DNA from: an uncultured Nodularia sp.
GTDB lineage: Bacteria; Cyanobacteriota; Cyanobacteriia; Cyanobacteriales; Nostocaceae
DNA: 64,000 nucleotides
Direction: 5' to 3'
NCBI GenBank assembly: GCA_903911355.1
Contig: CAIWDD010000023.1
Span: 53,087 to 117,086, forward strand
In this document: positions 44,904 to 55,683 of the stretch, in pieces
Numbering within the stretch: the first letter of the stretch is position 1
Layout of the letters: every line of letters begins with the position of its first letter
Position numbers and translations under genes: made by a program
Notes under the pieces: model-generated
What the model was told of the DNA's origin: nothing
Seen by the model: only the letters and a program-made list of their open reading frames with translations
The model's database searches: none

Positions 44904-47900
44904 ATGACCGCAAATATTAGCAACCTCCCTAGTCTCTATGACCCATTTACCACCGAAGCCAGGTGGCAAAAATTTTGGGAAGAAAACCAAGTTTACAAAG
45001 CTGACCCCAATCAAGGCGGTGAACCTTACTGTATTGTGATTCCCCCTCCTAATGTCACGGGTAGTTTACACATGGGTCATGCTTTTGAAAGTGCATTAAT
45101 TGATACTCTGGTGCGCTATCACCGCATGAAAGGGCGTAACACCCTATGGGTACCGGGAACTGACCACGCCAGCATCGCCGTTCACACGATGTTAGAAAAA
45201 CAACTCAAAAAAGAGGGTAAAACTCGCTACGAACTGGGGCGCGAGGAATTCTTAGAACGCGCTTGGCAATGGAAGGCGGACTCTGAGGGTACAATTGTTA
45301 ATCAGTTAAAACGTTTGGGTGTGTCGGTTGATTGGACACGGGAACGGTTTACTTTAGATGAAGGTTTATCAAAAGCTGTTCTGGAAGCCTTTGTAAGTCT
45401 CTATGAGTCAGGATTAATTTATCGTGGAGAATATTTAGTGAATTGGTGTCCTGCTTCTGGGTCGGCGGTGTCTGATGTAGAAGTGGATAATCAAGAAGTT
45501 GATGGGAATCTTTGGCATTTCCGCTATCCCCTGAGTGATAATTCTGGGTTTGTGGAGGTGGCGACCACTAGACCGGAAACTATGCTGGGTGATACTGCTG
45601 TGGCTGTTAACCCCAATGATGAAAGGTACTCTCATTTGATTGGTAAGACCCTCACTCTACCAATTATGAATCGGGAAATTCCCATTATTGGTGATGAGTT
45701 TGTTGATCCCACTTTCGGAACTGGTTGTGTTAAGGTGACTCCAGCCCATGACCCGAATGACTTTGAAATGGGCAAGCGTCACAATCTGCCGTTGATCAAT
45801 ATTATGAATAAGGATGGAACTCTTAATGCTCAGGCTGGGGAGTTCCAGGGACAAGACCGCTTTGTGGCTAGGAAGAATGTGGTTTCTCGCTTGGAGTCAG
45901 ACGGTGTGTTGGTGAAGGTGGAGAATTATAAGCATACTGTTCCTTATAGCGATCGCGGTAAAGTCCCGGTAGAACCACTATTATCTACTCAGTGGTTTGT
46001 GAAAATTCGCCCCATGGCTGATCAAGCTTTAGAATTTCTCGACGAGCAAAATTCGCCGGAGTTTGTCCCCCAACGCTGGGCTAAGGTTTATCGTGATTGG
46101 CTGGTTAAGTTAAAGGATTGGTGTATCTCTCGTCAATTATGGTGGGGTCATCAAATTCCGGCTTGGTATGCGGTGAGTGAAACCGGCGGACAAATTACCG
46201 ATAATACCCCCTTTGTGGTGGCAAAATCAGCCGATGAGGCTTGGGAAAAAGCTAGAACAGAATTTGGCGAAAATGTCAAGTTAGAACAAGACCCAGATGT
46301 GTTAGATACTTGGTTTTCTTCTGGGCTTTGGCCATTTTCAACTTTGGGTTGGCCAGAACAAACGCCGGATTTAAGGACTTATTACCCTAACACTGCTTTG
46401 GTGACTGGTTTTGATATTATCTTTTTCTGGGTGGCTAGAATGACGATGATGGCCGGACACTTTACTGGGAAAATGCCATTTAATGATGTTTACATTCACG
46501 GGTTAGTTCTGGATGAAAACGGTCAGAAAATGTCGAAAACTAAAGGTAATGGTATTGACCCACTATTATTAATAGACAAGTATGGTACTGACGCGCTGCG
46601 CTATACCTTAGTTAAAGAAGTGGCGGGGGCGGGTCAAAATATCCGCCTGGAATATGACCGCAAAAAGGATGAGTCGTCATCGGTGGAAGCGGCGCGCAAC
46701 TTTGCTAATAAGTTATGGAATGCGGCCCGGTTTGTCATGATGAATTTGGATGGACAAACGCCGCAACAGTTAGGTCAACCACTGGCTACAGAATTAAGTG
46801 ATCAGTGGATTCTTTCCCGTTATCATCAAGTTATTAAACAAACTAGTAATTACATTGATAACTACGGTTTAGGGGAAGCGGCCAAAGGTCTGTATGAATT
46901 TATCTGGGGTGATTTTTGTGACTGGTATATTGAATTAGTCAAATCCCGGTTACAAAAAGATGCCGATCCCGCATCCCGCAAGGTAGCACAACAAATTCTT
47001 GCCTATGTCCTGGAAGGGATTTTAAAATTACTGCATCCCTTAATGCCTCACATTACTGAGGAGATTTGGCAAACTCTCACCCAACAACCAGGGGATTGTT
47101 TAGAAAGTTTATCTTTACAAGCCTATCCGCAAAGCGATAATCACCTGATTAATCCCCATTTGGAAGCACAGTTTGAATTGCTCATTGGTACAATCCGTAC
47201 GATTCGGAATTTACGCGCTGAGGCGGATATTAAGCCAGGGGCGAAAATTACCACCAACTTGCAAACTGATAATCCCCAGGAACAGCAAATCCTCACAGAT
47301 GGACGGGCGTATATTCAAGATTTGGCTAAGGTGGAGAATTTAACTATTGCTGGTGTGGGGGAAGCTTCTCCCGGAGAGGAACCCGTCCCAGAAATGGTGG
47401 AGAAAAAACCTCTGAGGGGTTTAAAGACAATTGCTTTAATTATTGTACTGCTTGTCTTTACTAGGATAGGTTTAGCGACAGGGAAGGCAATGTATGAAAT
47501 TCCTTTAATGGGGAGATTTTTTGAAATAGTTGGTTTGGGTTATGCATCTTGGTTTGTTGTACAAAATCTCCTCCTAGCTGAGGACAGACAAAAGCTTTTA
47601 GCTGTGTTTTCTGCGCCGCGCCATCCCAAGGAAATCTTACAAACAGAATTACAACAGCCGCCAGCACCAGAAAATGCCATTGCTGGTGTTGTGGGTACTG
47701 TACAAGTGGTAATTCCTTTGAGTGGGGATGTTGTGGATATTGCCACTCTGCGGGCTAAACTGGAAAAAAGCCTCAACAAAGCCGAAGCTGAGGCTAAGTC
47801 TTTGAGTGGGAGGTTAAGTAATCCGAAGTTTGTGGATAAAGCCCCAGCAGAAGTCGTACAGGGAGCCAGAGATTCTTTAGCAGAAGCTGAGAAACAAGCT

Positions 47901-47936
47901 GAAATTTTGCGCGATCGCTTGCGTAGTTTAACATAG
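44904..47936 (+). CDS. valS: valyl-tRNA synthetase with CAAD membrane domain
   Basis: ValRS charges tRNA-Val. The 1010-residue protein has class I motifs GSLHMGHAF (HIGH) and KMSKTKGNG (KMSKS), the editing domain with [17 protein letters not shown], the anticodon domain (about 640-800), and a C-terminal coiled coil ([19 protein letters not shown]). Before the coiled coil, residues about 820-945 are a CAAD domain with two membrane helices ([16 protein letters not shown] at about 838 and [12 protein letters not shown] at about 878). CAAD is a cyanobacterial insertion known to anchor ValRS of Anabaena to thylakoids. The catalytic part is complete. A terminator-like hairpin follows. Confidence 0.97.
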   Translation: MTANISNLPSLYDPFTTEARWQKFWEENQVYKADPNQGGEPYCIVIPPPNVTGSLHMGHAFESALIDTLVRYHRMKGRNTLWVPGTDHASIAVHTMLEKQLKKEGKTRYELGREEFLERAWQWKADSEGTIVNQLKRLGVSVDWTRERFTLDEGLSKAVLEAFVSLYESGLIYRGEYLVNWCPASGSAVSDVEVDNQEVDGNLWHFRYPLSDNSGFVEVATTRPETMLGDTAVAVNPNDERYSHLIGKTLTLPIMNREIPIIGDEFVDPTFGTGCVKVTPAHDPNDFEMGKRHNLPLINIMNKDGTLNAQAGEFQGQDRFVARKNVVSRLESDGVLVKVENYKHTVPYSDRGKVPVEPLLSTQWFVKIRPMADQALEFLDEQNSPEFVPQRWAKVYRDWLVKLKDWCISRQLWWGHQIPAWYAVSETGGQITDNTPFVVAKSADEAWEKARTEFGENVKLEQDPDVLDTWFSSGLWPFSTLGWPEQTPDLRTYYPNTALVTGFDIIFFWVARMTMMAGHFTGKMPFNDVYIHGLVLDENGQKMSKTKGNGIDPLLLIDKYGTDALRYTLVKEVAGAGQNIRLEYDRKKDESSSVEAARNFANKLWNAARFVMMNLDGQTPQQLGQPLATELSDQWILSRYHQVIKQTSNYIDNYGLGEAAKGLYEFIWGDFCDWYIELVKSRLQKDADPASRKVAQQILAYVLEGILKLLHPLMPHITEEIWQTLTQQPGDCLESLSLQAYPQSDNHLINPHLEAQFELLIGTIRTIRNLRAEADIKPGAKITTNLQTDNPQEQQILTDGRAYIQDLAKVENLTIAGVGEASPGEEPVPEMVEKKPLRGLKTIALIIVLLVFTRIGLATGKAMYEIPLMGRFFEIVGLGYASWFVVQNLLLAEDRQKLLAVFSAPRHPKEILQTELQQPPAPENAIAGVVGTVQVVIPLSGDVVDIATLRAKLEKSLNKAEAEAKSLSGRLSNPKFVDKAPAEVVQGARDSLAEAEKQAEILRDRLRSLT

Positions 47937-47944
47937 GTCTAATG

Positions 47945-47975
47945 GGTAATGGTTAAATACAAATTAACCATTACC
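47945..47975 (+). terminator. hairpin after valS
   Basis: GGTAATGGTTAA and TTAACCATTACC are perfect 12-bp arms with a 7-nt loop, 8 bp after the stop. No T-run follows. Confidence 0.55.
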
Positions 47976-47977
47976 TA

Positions 47978-48075
47978 TGAACTTACAGCGCATTTTATCT
48001 GAGTTAGGTACACAAGGGCGGACACCGATAGCTACCGCTTGCGTAAGCCATTGCCCACCCCAGAAGATTTATGAT
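47978..48075 (-). repeat. dispersed intergenic repeat, copy 2 (with 23-bp insertion)
   Basis: Reverse-complemented, this segment matches 9091-9166 over its whole length, except for 23 extra bases at 48029-48051 (TAGCTACCGCTTGCGTAAGC plus CAT). The insertion sits between the two arms of the hairpin and itself contains a partly palindromic GCTTACGCAAGCGGTAGC. Confidence 0.75.
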
Positions 48076-48152
48076 ATTAATGTGTTTACTTTATTGATTT
48101 TAAAAGTGCTGTAAATCATATTTTACTTTTCCCCACGGCTGAAAATCAAGCC

Positions 48153-48587
48153 ATGCTATATCTAGCTCAAGTACATAAAAAGAAATTTTCAGATAACTAT
48201 CACTTACGCTTGTTAGCACGTCAAGAAAGTCCAAACCTGTGGGTAATTATCCCTGAAGAGAGTGTGATTTCTGTGGGTAAAGAAACTAAGATGAGTGATA
48301 ACTTGCTGGTTTTAGTGCAGCTTTCCCCTGAAGGTGATATTGAAAGTTTAGAAGATGCTAAGGACTGGGTAATAAATTTAGTGCAAACCTACCTCAGCAT
48401 TGGTATGACACCAAAACAGTTAGAAGAAGAAGTAGAACTTGCCGAAAACTGGCGACAATCTCTAACTTTACAAAATCAAGAATTAGCTCGTCGTAGTCTA
48501 GAATTAGAAGCACGTCGCGAACAGATTCAAGCCTTAGAAGAACGTCTTCGACGTGACGGAAATCGTCACCATGGAGACTCTGGTTAA
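48153..48587 (+). CDS. conserved cyanobacterial coiled-coil protein
   Basis: The 144-residue protein has a beta-rich N-terminal part (MLYLAQVHKKKFSDNYHLRL, residues 1-60), a SPEGDIESLEDAKDWVI segment, and a C-terminal coiled coil (95-136, RSLELEARREQIQALEERLR). The pattern is familiar from filamentous cyanobacteria; no function is known to me. It lies alone between valS and the convergent ABC1 kinase gene. Confidence 0.65.
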   Translation: MLYLAQVHKKKFSDNYHLRLLARQESPNLWVIIPEESVISVGKETKMSDNLLVLVQLSPEGDIESLEDAKDWVINLVQTYLSIGMTPKQLEEEVELAENWRQSLTLQNQELARRSLELEARREQIQALEERLRRDGNRHHGDSG

Positions 48588-48683
48588 ACAATTCAAATCT
48601 AAGTTTATGTGGGAAAAAATCACCTTACCCCGATCCCCTCTCCTTGGTAAGAAGAGGGGAGTGTTAACTTCTCAGATATTGAG

Positions 48684-50684
48684 TTAAACTCTTGCGGTTT
48701 TAGCTAAGGGAAGAGCTTTAGTACTATCGACTTCTTCGGATGCTAATAACTCGCGAATTAAACGCGCTATGGCCTTTTGCGCCAGGCGATTAGTAATTTG
48801 TTGACCCAACCGCTGTACACCTGGATTTACTAACAGTTGGGCCATTTGGGGAGCTAATTCCACCGGATCAAAATCACGGTTTTCCCGAAGAATATTTAAA
48901 ATGCGTTTAATATGGTCTAAGGTTTGTTGTTGCTCAACTGTGGCCCTTGGGATTTCGTGAACTGCTGTTAAACCTACTCTTTCTCGCAGGATATAAGTGA
49001 AGTTGTGCAGAACATTTTTACCTACAGCATTAACTCCATTGAGAAATTCATCTACTATTTTGTTGCGAATGAATGCACCCCGTTCAGAAGAAAGAAACTC
49101 GACTCCCTGGTTTAAAACTAGATTGAAGTCGTAATCCTGATTTTTCTTCGCATTACGTAACAAGTTTTCTAACCGATTCCAACGGAATTTTTCATCTTTA
49201 AATAGTAAGTTTTGCAGTGATGTTCTTAATTGTGGCGCTTCGTCGGTTAACAGACGTTTCGCAACATAAGGATAGGCTTCGCTGAGAACTTTGAAGTTGG
49301 GATCTATATATATAGCGATACCTTCGAGGGTTACCAGGGAGCGAATAATTAAAGCGTAGTAAGGAGGTACGCGGAAAGGATATTCATACATCAAAGCGGA
49401 GAGTTCATCAGTGATGCTTTTAATGTTCAAGTCAGCAACGCTGGCTCCTTGAGCATCAGCAAAGACTCTTGCAAAGGCGGGAATTATGGGTGTTAAGTCG
49501 GTGTCTGGTGATAAAAAATCTAGTTTAACGTAATCGTTGGCTAAACCTTCAAAGTCACGGTTAACGACGTGAACGATCGCTTCAATTAAACCATAACGCT
49601 GGGGCGCTTGTACCTGACTCATCATGCCAAAGTCGAGATAAGCCAATTTCCCATCTGGTGTGGCTAATAAATTACCTGGGTGGGGGTCAGCATGGAAAAA
49701 TCCGTGTTCGAGTAGCTGGCGCAGGGAACATTGGACACCCACTTCAATCAGATAACGAGCATCTATACCTTGGGCGTTGATTTCGGCGGTTTGGGTTAAT
49801 TTTGTGCCGCTTATCCACTCCATGGTCAGGACGCGACGATTGGTGTATTCCCAGTAAATTTTCGGGATGTAAATATCTTTTATGTGACCATATAACTCGA
49901 AAAATCGTTCGGCATTTTCTCCCTCATGAATATAATCCATCTCTTCAAAGATGCGATCGCCTAATTCATCGAGGATACCAACTAAGTCACTGCGTATTCG
50001 TTTAACTTTATTTTTTACCCAAGCGGCGAGTTGGCGCAAAATAAACAAGTCAATAGTAATTGCTTCTCTTAAATCAGGGCGTTGGACTTTAATAGCGACT
50101 TGTTCACCAGTTTTCAATTTACCTTTATAAACTTGCCCCAAAGAAGCGGCCGCAATGGGCTGTTCGGAGAGTTGGGCGTAAATTTCCTCTGGTGGTGCGC
50201 CTAATTCTTCTTCAATAAATTGGTAAGCGATGGCGTTAGGAAACGGCGGTAATTGGTCTTGTAACCTAGTTAATTCCTCTAGATATGCAGGGGGAACCAA
50301 ATCTGGTCTAGTAGATAAAGCCTGTCCGATTTTAATGTAAGCCGGCCCCAATTTCGTGAGTAGTTCTCGCAGTTGAGCAGCTCGACGGGGGTCTTTTTTC
50401 ACCACTATTCCCCGGCGGTTGTCCCACCACAAGCCAAATAGAAAGGAAAGGGTCGGCCCTAAGACTGCGAAAATACGCCGCAAAACTTTTAGGGGGCGCT
50501 GGCGATAATGTTCCCTAATCTCTTGGGGATCGTAAGGTATAGCCTCAGTATCGGACTTTTGGTTAATCATAGATTTTGGTGAATCAACAACTAAGGTTGA
50601 TATGCCATTTTCTGTTAATACTGGAGTAACTTGTGGTTCGTCCTCGGTTTTGCGCGAAGTCGGGGAAAGTGTCTTAACAATCAT
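48684..50684 (-). CDS. ABC1/UbiB-family atypical kinase
   Basis: The 666-residue protein has the ABC1 (AarF/UbiB/COQ8) core: the KxGQ motif in GPAYIKIGQALSTRPDLVP, the Ala-rich loop PIAAASLGQVYKG, IDLFILRQLAAW, the catalytic HADPHPGN and the DFG-like LDFGMMSQ. These proteins hydrolyse ATP and support prenylquinone synthesis; in cyanobacteria a link to plastoquinone or tocopherol is an inference. The C-terminal third (about 440-666) is helical. ATG 50684 (MIVKTLSPTS) is preferred over TTG 50729. It is divergent from recN. Confidence 0.92.
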   Translation of the reverse strand: MIVKTLSPTSRKTEDEPQVTPVLTENGISTLVVDSPKSMINQKSDTEAIPYDPQEIREHYRQRPLKVLRRIFAVLGPTLSFLFGLWWDNRRGIVVKKDPRRAAQLRELLTKLGPAYIKIGQALSTRPDLVPPAYLEELTRLQDQLPPFPNAIAYQFIEEELGAPPEEIYAQLSEQPIAAASLGQVYKGKLKTGEQVAIKVQRPDLREAITIDLFILRQLAAWVKNKVKRIRSDLVGILDELGDRIFEEMDYIHEGENAERFFELYGHIKDIYIPKIYWEYTNRRVLTMEWISGTKLTQTAEINAQGIDARYLIEVGVQCSLRQLLEHGFFHADPHPGNLLATPDGKLAYLDFGMMSQVQAPQRYGLIEAIVHVVNRDFEGLANDYVKLDFLSPDTDLTPIIPAFARVFADAQGASVADLNIKSITDELSALMYEYPFRVPPYYALIIRSLVTLEGIAIYIDPNFKVLSEAYPYVAKRLLTDEAPQLRTSLQNLLFKDEKFRWNRLENLLRNAKKNQDYDFNLVLNQGVEFLSSERGAFIRNKIVDEFLNGVNAVGKNVLHNFTYILRERVGLTAVHEIPRATVEQQQTLDHIKRILNILRENRDFDPVELAPQMAQLLVNPGVQRLGQQITNRLAQKAIARLIRELLASEEVDSTKALPLAKTARV

Positions 50685-51029
50685 GAAGGAAGCCACCGAG
50701 AGGATTAAGCATGTAAAGTATTGTAACAATAAGTTTACAAAGAATCATCCCTCAAACAGGGATAAATTAGAGTTTTTCCCCAAGTTATCAGGGCGGGTTA
50801 TCCACTCCAAACTACTAATAACTAGTAAAATGGCTTACTAGTTCAATAATATCTCGATATTCCCTATCCTCAACTGATACTTATAGGGAGAACAATTATA
50901 GACTTTCCAGAGAAAAGCGTTGTATCATAACAATATGCCCACAAGGCACCAAAAAGTAAGAAAAATAACCTGCTTAGTGTTCTGTAAGTTAAAAGTACCG
51001 GCATCTGTCCTCTGGGAGAATTTGGCTTG
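50685..51029. other. divergent promoter spacer, ABC1 kinase / recN
   Basis: This 345-bp spacer has no gene. It contains one perfect 9-bp inverted repeat, AACTAGTAA/TTACTAGTT, at 50820-50843, and must hold promoters for both flanking genes. I cannot assign a regulator. Confidence 0.5.
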
Positions 51030-52757
51030 ATGTTGCTTTGGCTGCGAATCGAAAATTTTGCCCTGATTGATCAACTAGAGCTGGAATTTGGCCCTGGTCT
51101 CAATGTACTAACAGGTGAAACCGGTGCGGGAAAATCCATTATCTTGGATGCCATTGATGCGGCTTTGGGGGGTAAAATCTCTAGTCGAGTTATTCGCACG
51201 GGAACGAATCGTTCACTGGTAGAAGCTACTTTCACCCTATCACCTTCCTTAACCACTTGGTTGATAGCACAGGAAATCGATTTAATTGAAGATAATTGTG
51301 TAATAGTTAGCCGAGAAATTACTGGCAGTAGTAGTAATATCCGTAGTAGATCGCGGGTAAATGGGGTGTTAGTGAATCGCCAGATCATGGGAGGGCTGCG
51401 CGATCGCCTGGTGGAAATCACCGCCCAAGGTCAAACTTTACAGGTAGGACAGCCGGCCCAAGTCCGAGAATGGTTAGATGTGTATGGTGGTGACTTACTG
51501 ATGCAACAGCGTCAAATCATTGCCACAGCCTTTAGTGCTTATCAAAGAGCTTATCTGGTCTTGGAAAAACGCCGGACATCAGAACGGGAACGTCTACAGC
51601 AACTCGATTTGCTCAGGTATCAAATCCAAGAATTGAGAACTGCTAACCTCCAAGATCCTCTGGAATGGGAACAACTCCAGCAAGAACGGGAACGCCTCAA
51701 TCATGTAGTGGAACTGCAACAGATGAGTTACAAGGTGTATCAATCCTTGTATCAAAACGATAATGAAACCCCATCTGTAACGGATTTATTAGCAGACAGC
51801 GAGGCGACATTAACTGATATGGTGGAGTACGATGGCCAATTGCAACCTTTGTTAGATTTGGTCAGGGATGCTCAAACTATGATCATGGAAGTGGGAAGGC
51901 AAATTAATACTTACGGAAGTAGTTTAGAAGCGGACCCCCAAAGATTGCAAGAAGTAGAAGAGCGCATTCAAGAATTAAAGCAAATTTGTCGTAAGTATGG
52001 CCCCACCCTCACAGAGGCCATCGCCCACTACCAACGCATACTAGACGAGTGGGCAGAACTCAATGACGGTGAACAGTCGATTGAAAGTCTAGAACAGCAG
52101 GAAATGGCCTGTTTTGCCCAGCTAACCCAAGCCTGTGAACAGTTAACTAAATTGCGTCTGCAAACCGCTGCGGATTTAGAATCTGAATTACTGTGTGAAC
52201 TCAAGCCTTTAGCTATGGAAAAGGTAAAGTTTCAAGTGGAGATCGTGCCTATTTCCCCCACAGCCACTGGTGCGGACAAAATTACCTTTATGTTTAGCCC
52301 TAACCCTGGGGAACCCATGCAACCTTTAATAGCCATCGCTTCCGGGGGGGAAATGAGTCGCTTTTTACTGGCGCTGAAAGCTTGTTTTTCCCGAGGGGAT
52401 GCAGCGGAAACTATGATATTTGATGAAATTGATGTGGGGGTTTCTGGGAGGGTCGCCCAAGCGATCGCAGAAAAATTACACCAGCTAAGTCAAAATAACC
52501 AAGTTTTATGTGTTACCCATCAGCCCTTAGTGGCGGCGATGGCTGATCGACATTTTCGTGTAGATAAAGAAACTATTGATCAGAGTAATAATACTGACGT
52601 TAGGACGGTGGTAAGAGTCACTAGTTTAGAGAATATGACCAATCGCCGGGAAGAACTGGCGCAGTTAGCTGGTGGTAAGTCCGCCACAGATGCGATCGCT
52701 TTTGCTGAGTCTTTATTATTACAAGCGGCTCATCATCGAGGACAAGAAATAATTTAA
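51030..52757 (+). CDS. recN: DNA repair protein RecN
   Basis: RecN is an SMC-like ATPase acting early in double-strand-break repair. The 575-residue protein has Walker A TGETGAGKS (28-36), a coiled-coil middle (about 155-370, QQLDLLRYQIQELRTANLQD), the ABC signature ASGGEMSRFLLALK, Walker B AETMIFDEIDVGVSG and the H-loop VTHQPLVAAMADRHF. ATG 51030 (MLLWLRIENF) is preferred over TTG 51027. Length and domain order are normal. Confidence 0.96.
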   Translation: MLLWLRIENFALIDQLELEFGPGLNVLTGETGAGKSIILDAIDAALGGKISSRVIRTGTNRSLVEATFTLSPSLTTWLIAQEIDLIEDNCVIVSREITGSSSNIRSRSRVNGVLVNRQIMGGLRDRLVEITAQGQTLQVGQPAQVREWLDVYGGDLLMQQRQIIATAFSAYQRAYLVLEKRRTSERERLQQLDLLRYQIQELRTANLQDPLEWEQLQQERERLNHVVELQQMSYKVYQSLYQNDNETPSVTDLLADSEATLTDMVEYDGQLQPLLDLVRDAQTMIMEVGRQINTYGSSLEADPQRLQEVEERIQELKQICRKYGPTLTEAIAHYQRILDEWAELNDGEQSIESLEQQEMACFAQLTQACEQLTKLRLQTAADLESELLCELKPLAMEKVKFQVEIVPISPTATGADKITFMFSPNPGEPMQPLIAIASGGEMSRFLLALKACFSRGDAAETMIFDEIDVGVSGRVAQAIAEKLHQLSQNNQVLCVTHQPLVAAMADRHFRVDKETIDQSNNTDVRTVVRVTSLENMTNRREELAQLAGGKSATDAIAFAESLLLQAAHHRGQEII

Positions 52758-52865
52758 TTTGACACTCCCATATAAATCTAAAATGAGAACTTCCTATGTA
52801 AACTGACGCTATAGTTAGGGTAGTTCGGGTTTTGTTTTTCTACTCATGATAATTCCCTTGACCGT

Positions 52866-53387
52866 ATGTATGACCTCAAGCAAAAAGTATGGCAATACTT
52901 CTGGACTTGGGCTATAGTAACCCTGGTCACCTTGACTTTTAGTGCATGGGGTGTGCAATCAGCAGAGGCATTACTGCGACAACATCATGATTCCCCTGGT
53001 GTTTTGCGCTATCACTCCCAAGTATCTATCAAAGATGAAAAAGGCTATACTTGGCAGGTGCTATTGTTCAAACAAGATGACAAAAGTACAATCAAAGATT
53101 TAAGATTGCGCCTAGTGGGTTTTCCTGGGATTGTAGAAATTGCTCACCCGCAACCATTAGTAATTGAGACAACATCAGGAAAACTCTTGAGTGCATCAGA
53201 CGGCTATGGCTTAACTGCACCTGCTCCCAATGTGGGTGAATATGAATTAACTAAAATTCTCCCCCAACTAGGAACCACCGATGCACTTAAACTATATGTG
53301 CCAACTAAAAATGTCAAGCCATTGCTGATCAATATACCTCAGAATGTCGTTACTGAATGGCAATGGCTAGTAACAGAAATTGAGTAA
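52866..53387 (+). CDS. secreted DUF3122 protein
   Basis: The 173-residue protein has an N-terminal signal/membrane segment (about 12-35, WAIVTLVTLTFSAWGVQSAEA) and a beta-rich domain (40-173: GVLRYHSQVSIKDEKGYTWQ, LRLRLVGFPGIVEIAHPQP) of the cyanobacterial DUF3122 family. The function is unknown. It is probably periplasmic or lumenal. It converges with the Ap4A phosphorylase-like gene. Confidence 0.82.
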   Translation: MYDLKQKVWQYFWTWAIVTLVTLTFSAWGVQSAEALLRQHHDSPGVLRYHSQVSIKDEKGYTWQVLLFKQDDKSTIKDLRLRLVGFPGIVEIAHPQPLVIETTSGKLLSASDGYGLTAPAPNVGEYELTKILPQLGTTDALKLYVPTKNVKPLLINIPQNVVTEWQWLVTEIE

Positions 53388-53511
53388 ATTTCATTGTAAC
53401 CATCATCGGTTTGCTTGAATTTATCAGCATATTTGCGGATATGCTTGTCGTGTTGTCTAACTTATACCCTTCTAGGGGTAAACCCAATAACTCTCCGTCC
53501 TGAACACTGAC

Positions 53512-54417
53512 TCAGGGCACATCTAAAGCCACATTCTTGAGGATGGTCATTGGTCTGTATTGTTTAATTATCTGCATTTGTTCCTGGTTTCGTACCAGCA
53601 ACGCCCCCGCAAATCCCAAGGAGTTGATAGATATACCATGAAAATCCTCACGCGATCGCGGTATAATTAACATCCATTCCCGTGTAGCTAAAAGATTGTA
53701 AGCTCCAGATTGTCTGTTGTCGTCAAGGGCTTCTAACCCCACAGCACTTAATAAGGTATGATATAGCTCTAGTGTAGTTACTGCGGCTGTGAATGGCGAA
53801 TCCCTGGGGTTTAGTTTGCCCAAAGCGTGAACAAAAGGCAATCCTGGTATAGTAGTTACAGAATCTACAAATGCTGCGGATGTTAGTAGGGGTTCTATAG
53901 GTATTTGCAGCCCTGAAGGTGTGAGTGGTAAGGGTACCATTTGCAGATGTTTATGTGGCTGACTAGCTCCAGCAAGTTTACCACCATTGTAAAACGCCAA
54001 ACCCTCAAACTCAGCTAGACAAGCCCACATAGCTGTAAAATCCTCTAGGGTGAGTAATTTTTCCTGTTCTTCAAAGGCACGGGTAATAATTAGGAGGTGA
54101 TAGTCAACAACATTGAACTTGTTTAATATACAAACATGACTCTGGGAAATATCGGCAACGAATAAATCTTGCTCATAGGGAAGAAAGGGATTAGTTTTTT
54201 TCTTTTGCTGCTCCTTGGCTGTATCCTTGCGGAGCAGATTAGATAAAATTCTGACTAAAAATTTAACCCCATTGTCTTCGACAAATTCAAAATCAGTCGG
54301 TATTGACAGCAGCGCCCCACATTCTAGGGCGTACTGGGTCTGATCCTTGATATTTTTCCACAACCTGTCAGGTTCCAGTAATATTTTTCCTGGTGCTATT
54401 TCTTTTTCTTGGGACAT
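53512..54417 (-). CDS. Ap4A phosphorylase / ATP adenylyltransferase
   Basis: The family splits diadenosine tetraphosphate with phosphate to ATP and ADP. The 301-residue protein is of the HIT-superfamily APA type: the conserved region with NKFNVVDYHLLIITRAFEEQ and the active-site triad ASQPHKHLQMVPLPL, which is H-x-H-x-Q rather than HxHxH, typical of phosphorylases. The C-terminal part (AYNLLATREWMLIIPRSRED) is the family's second conserved block. The role is in dinucleotide alarmone turnover. No operon partner is evident. Confidence 0.9.
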   Translation of the reverse strand: MSQEKEIAPGKILLEPDRLWKNIKDQTQYALECGALLSIPTDFEFVEDNGVKFLVRILSNLLRKDTAKEQQKKKTNPFLPYEQDLFVADISQSHVCILNKFNVVDYHLLIITRAFEEQEKLLTLEDFTAMWACLAEFEGLAFYNGGKLAGASQPHKHLQMVPLPLTPSGLQIPIEPLLTSAAFVDSVTTIPGLPFVHALGKLNPRDSPFTAAVTTLELYHTLLSAVGLEALDDNRQSGAYNLLATREWMLIIPRSREDFHGISINSLGFAGALLVRNQEQMQIIKQYRPMTILKNVALDVP

Positions 54418-54639
54418 GATAAGATATCTAATTATATTTTGTGTAACTTTTAATTCTGATTTCTAGAAGTTGTTTTATAACTTTCCCAGAGGGAATTTTT
54501 ATCAGATTTTTACCCCCATTAATACCCCCTTACCAAAAAGGGAAGCAATAAAATCAAGTCCCATTCCCTTCACAAGGGGAGGGTTAGGGTAGACTAAAAC
54601 AATATTTGATACACTAATCACAAATTTTAAAACATCCTC

Positions 54640-55683
54640 TTAGAAAAACATAATTTCACCCAAGTCAAAAAACATTTTTTCTAGGTGATCATCTATGGTG
54701 TCTTGGGTGAAGGTGCGCATAATTTCTGGTCCAGCGAGGAATTCTCTGATAGTGATCTTCTGTTCTCTAAAGGCTCTCACAAAGTCGCGGATAGCAGTAA
54801 TAGTTTTAATTTCAGCTTCTACTTGTTCCACCATACTTGCAATAGCATCTATTCCTGATCGCGCGGCTTTGCGACAGTCAGTAACCATTGTGCCTTCTGG
54901 GGTATTTTTCACTAGGCGAAGTTCCTGTTTCAATTTATGATACTGAGTTTTGAGGATTTGATTTTGCTGTTCTATCCTCATGCATTGACGATTTAAATCG
55001 TCTTGATTATTCATATCAATATATTTTCCTGATTGATGTTGCTGTTCAATTTCCAAGAGTCTGGCTAAGTCACCCTCTTGGTAGGCTTTGTTGATTTCTT
55101 TCATGATTTCAGTATGCAGTATTTGAGTCTCCCTATCTTTTACCTTGTCTGGGTGAAATATTTCTGCTAAACATAGAAATGTCTGGCGAATTTTTCTGGC
55201 GGCTTCAGATTTGTTTACTGAAGAAAAGTTGAGGTTCTGCTGGGGTTCTTGGTATTCACCGTGTTCTTCTCTATGCTGATATGAGAAATCATCTGTTACC
55301 TCCTCTGTGTCTTGAGATTCTGCATAATTACTAGGCTGAGGAGTGATAATTCTGGCAAATTGGAGTTGATAGTAAATTGCTTGAATATCTTTTTTGCTCT
55401 GCTTACCCAACTTTCTTTTATTCAAGATTTCATCAAACAGAGTATGAATTTCTCGGTCAATATCTACCAGTTCTTGGAAATGGGGATGATAGCGATTTAA
55501 TACATCCGTGGCTACGGAACGCATTTGTGTCAAAAAGTTTTGCAGTTCCGTCCGTTTTCGCTTAATTTGTTTTAATAACCACTTGTGTTCTTTGTCTAAC
55601 GTTTCCATGCGAAGATGGATAGATGACAGCGCCAGTGATGTTGTAGTTGCTGACTGGGATGAAGGTGTGCGTTTTTTCGGCAT
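54640..55683 (-). CDS. coiled-coil protein with central J-domain
   Basis: The 347-residue protein has a charged coiled-coil N-terminus (about 30-110, KEHKWLLKQIKRKRTELQNF), a J-domain in the middle (about 155-215) with the HPDK motif at 177-180 (LCLAEIFHPDKVKDR), and further helical parts (230-347, QQNQILKTQYHKLKQELRLV). The HPD triplet means it should stimulate a DnaK ATPase. It is not DnaJ itself: there is no G/F or zinc region. The substrate is unknown. It is divergent from the Rieske gene. Confidence 0.82.
   Translation of the reverse strand: MPKKRTPSSQSATTTSLALSSIHLRMETLDKEHKWLLKQIKRKRTELQNFLTQMRSVATDVLNRYHPHFQELVDIDREIHTLFDEILNKRKLGKQSKKDIQAIYYQLQFARIITPQPSNYAESQDTEEVTDDFSYQHREEHGEYQEPQQNLNFSSVNKSEAARKIRQTFLCLAEIFHPDKVKDRETQILHTEIMKEINKAYQEGDLARLLEIEQQHQSGKYIDMNNQDDLNRQCMRIEQQNQILKTQYHKLKQELRLVKNTPEGTMVTDCRKAARSGIDAIASMVEQVEAEIKTITAIRDFVRAFREQKITIREFLAGPEIMRTFTQDTIDDHLEKMFFDLGEIMFF

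Noticed and set aside
44710..44907. 65-codon open frame before valS, or a valS leader peptide
   Set aside because: It lacks a ribosome-binding site and recognisable features, and no attenuator hairpin is seen before valS.
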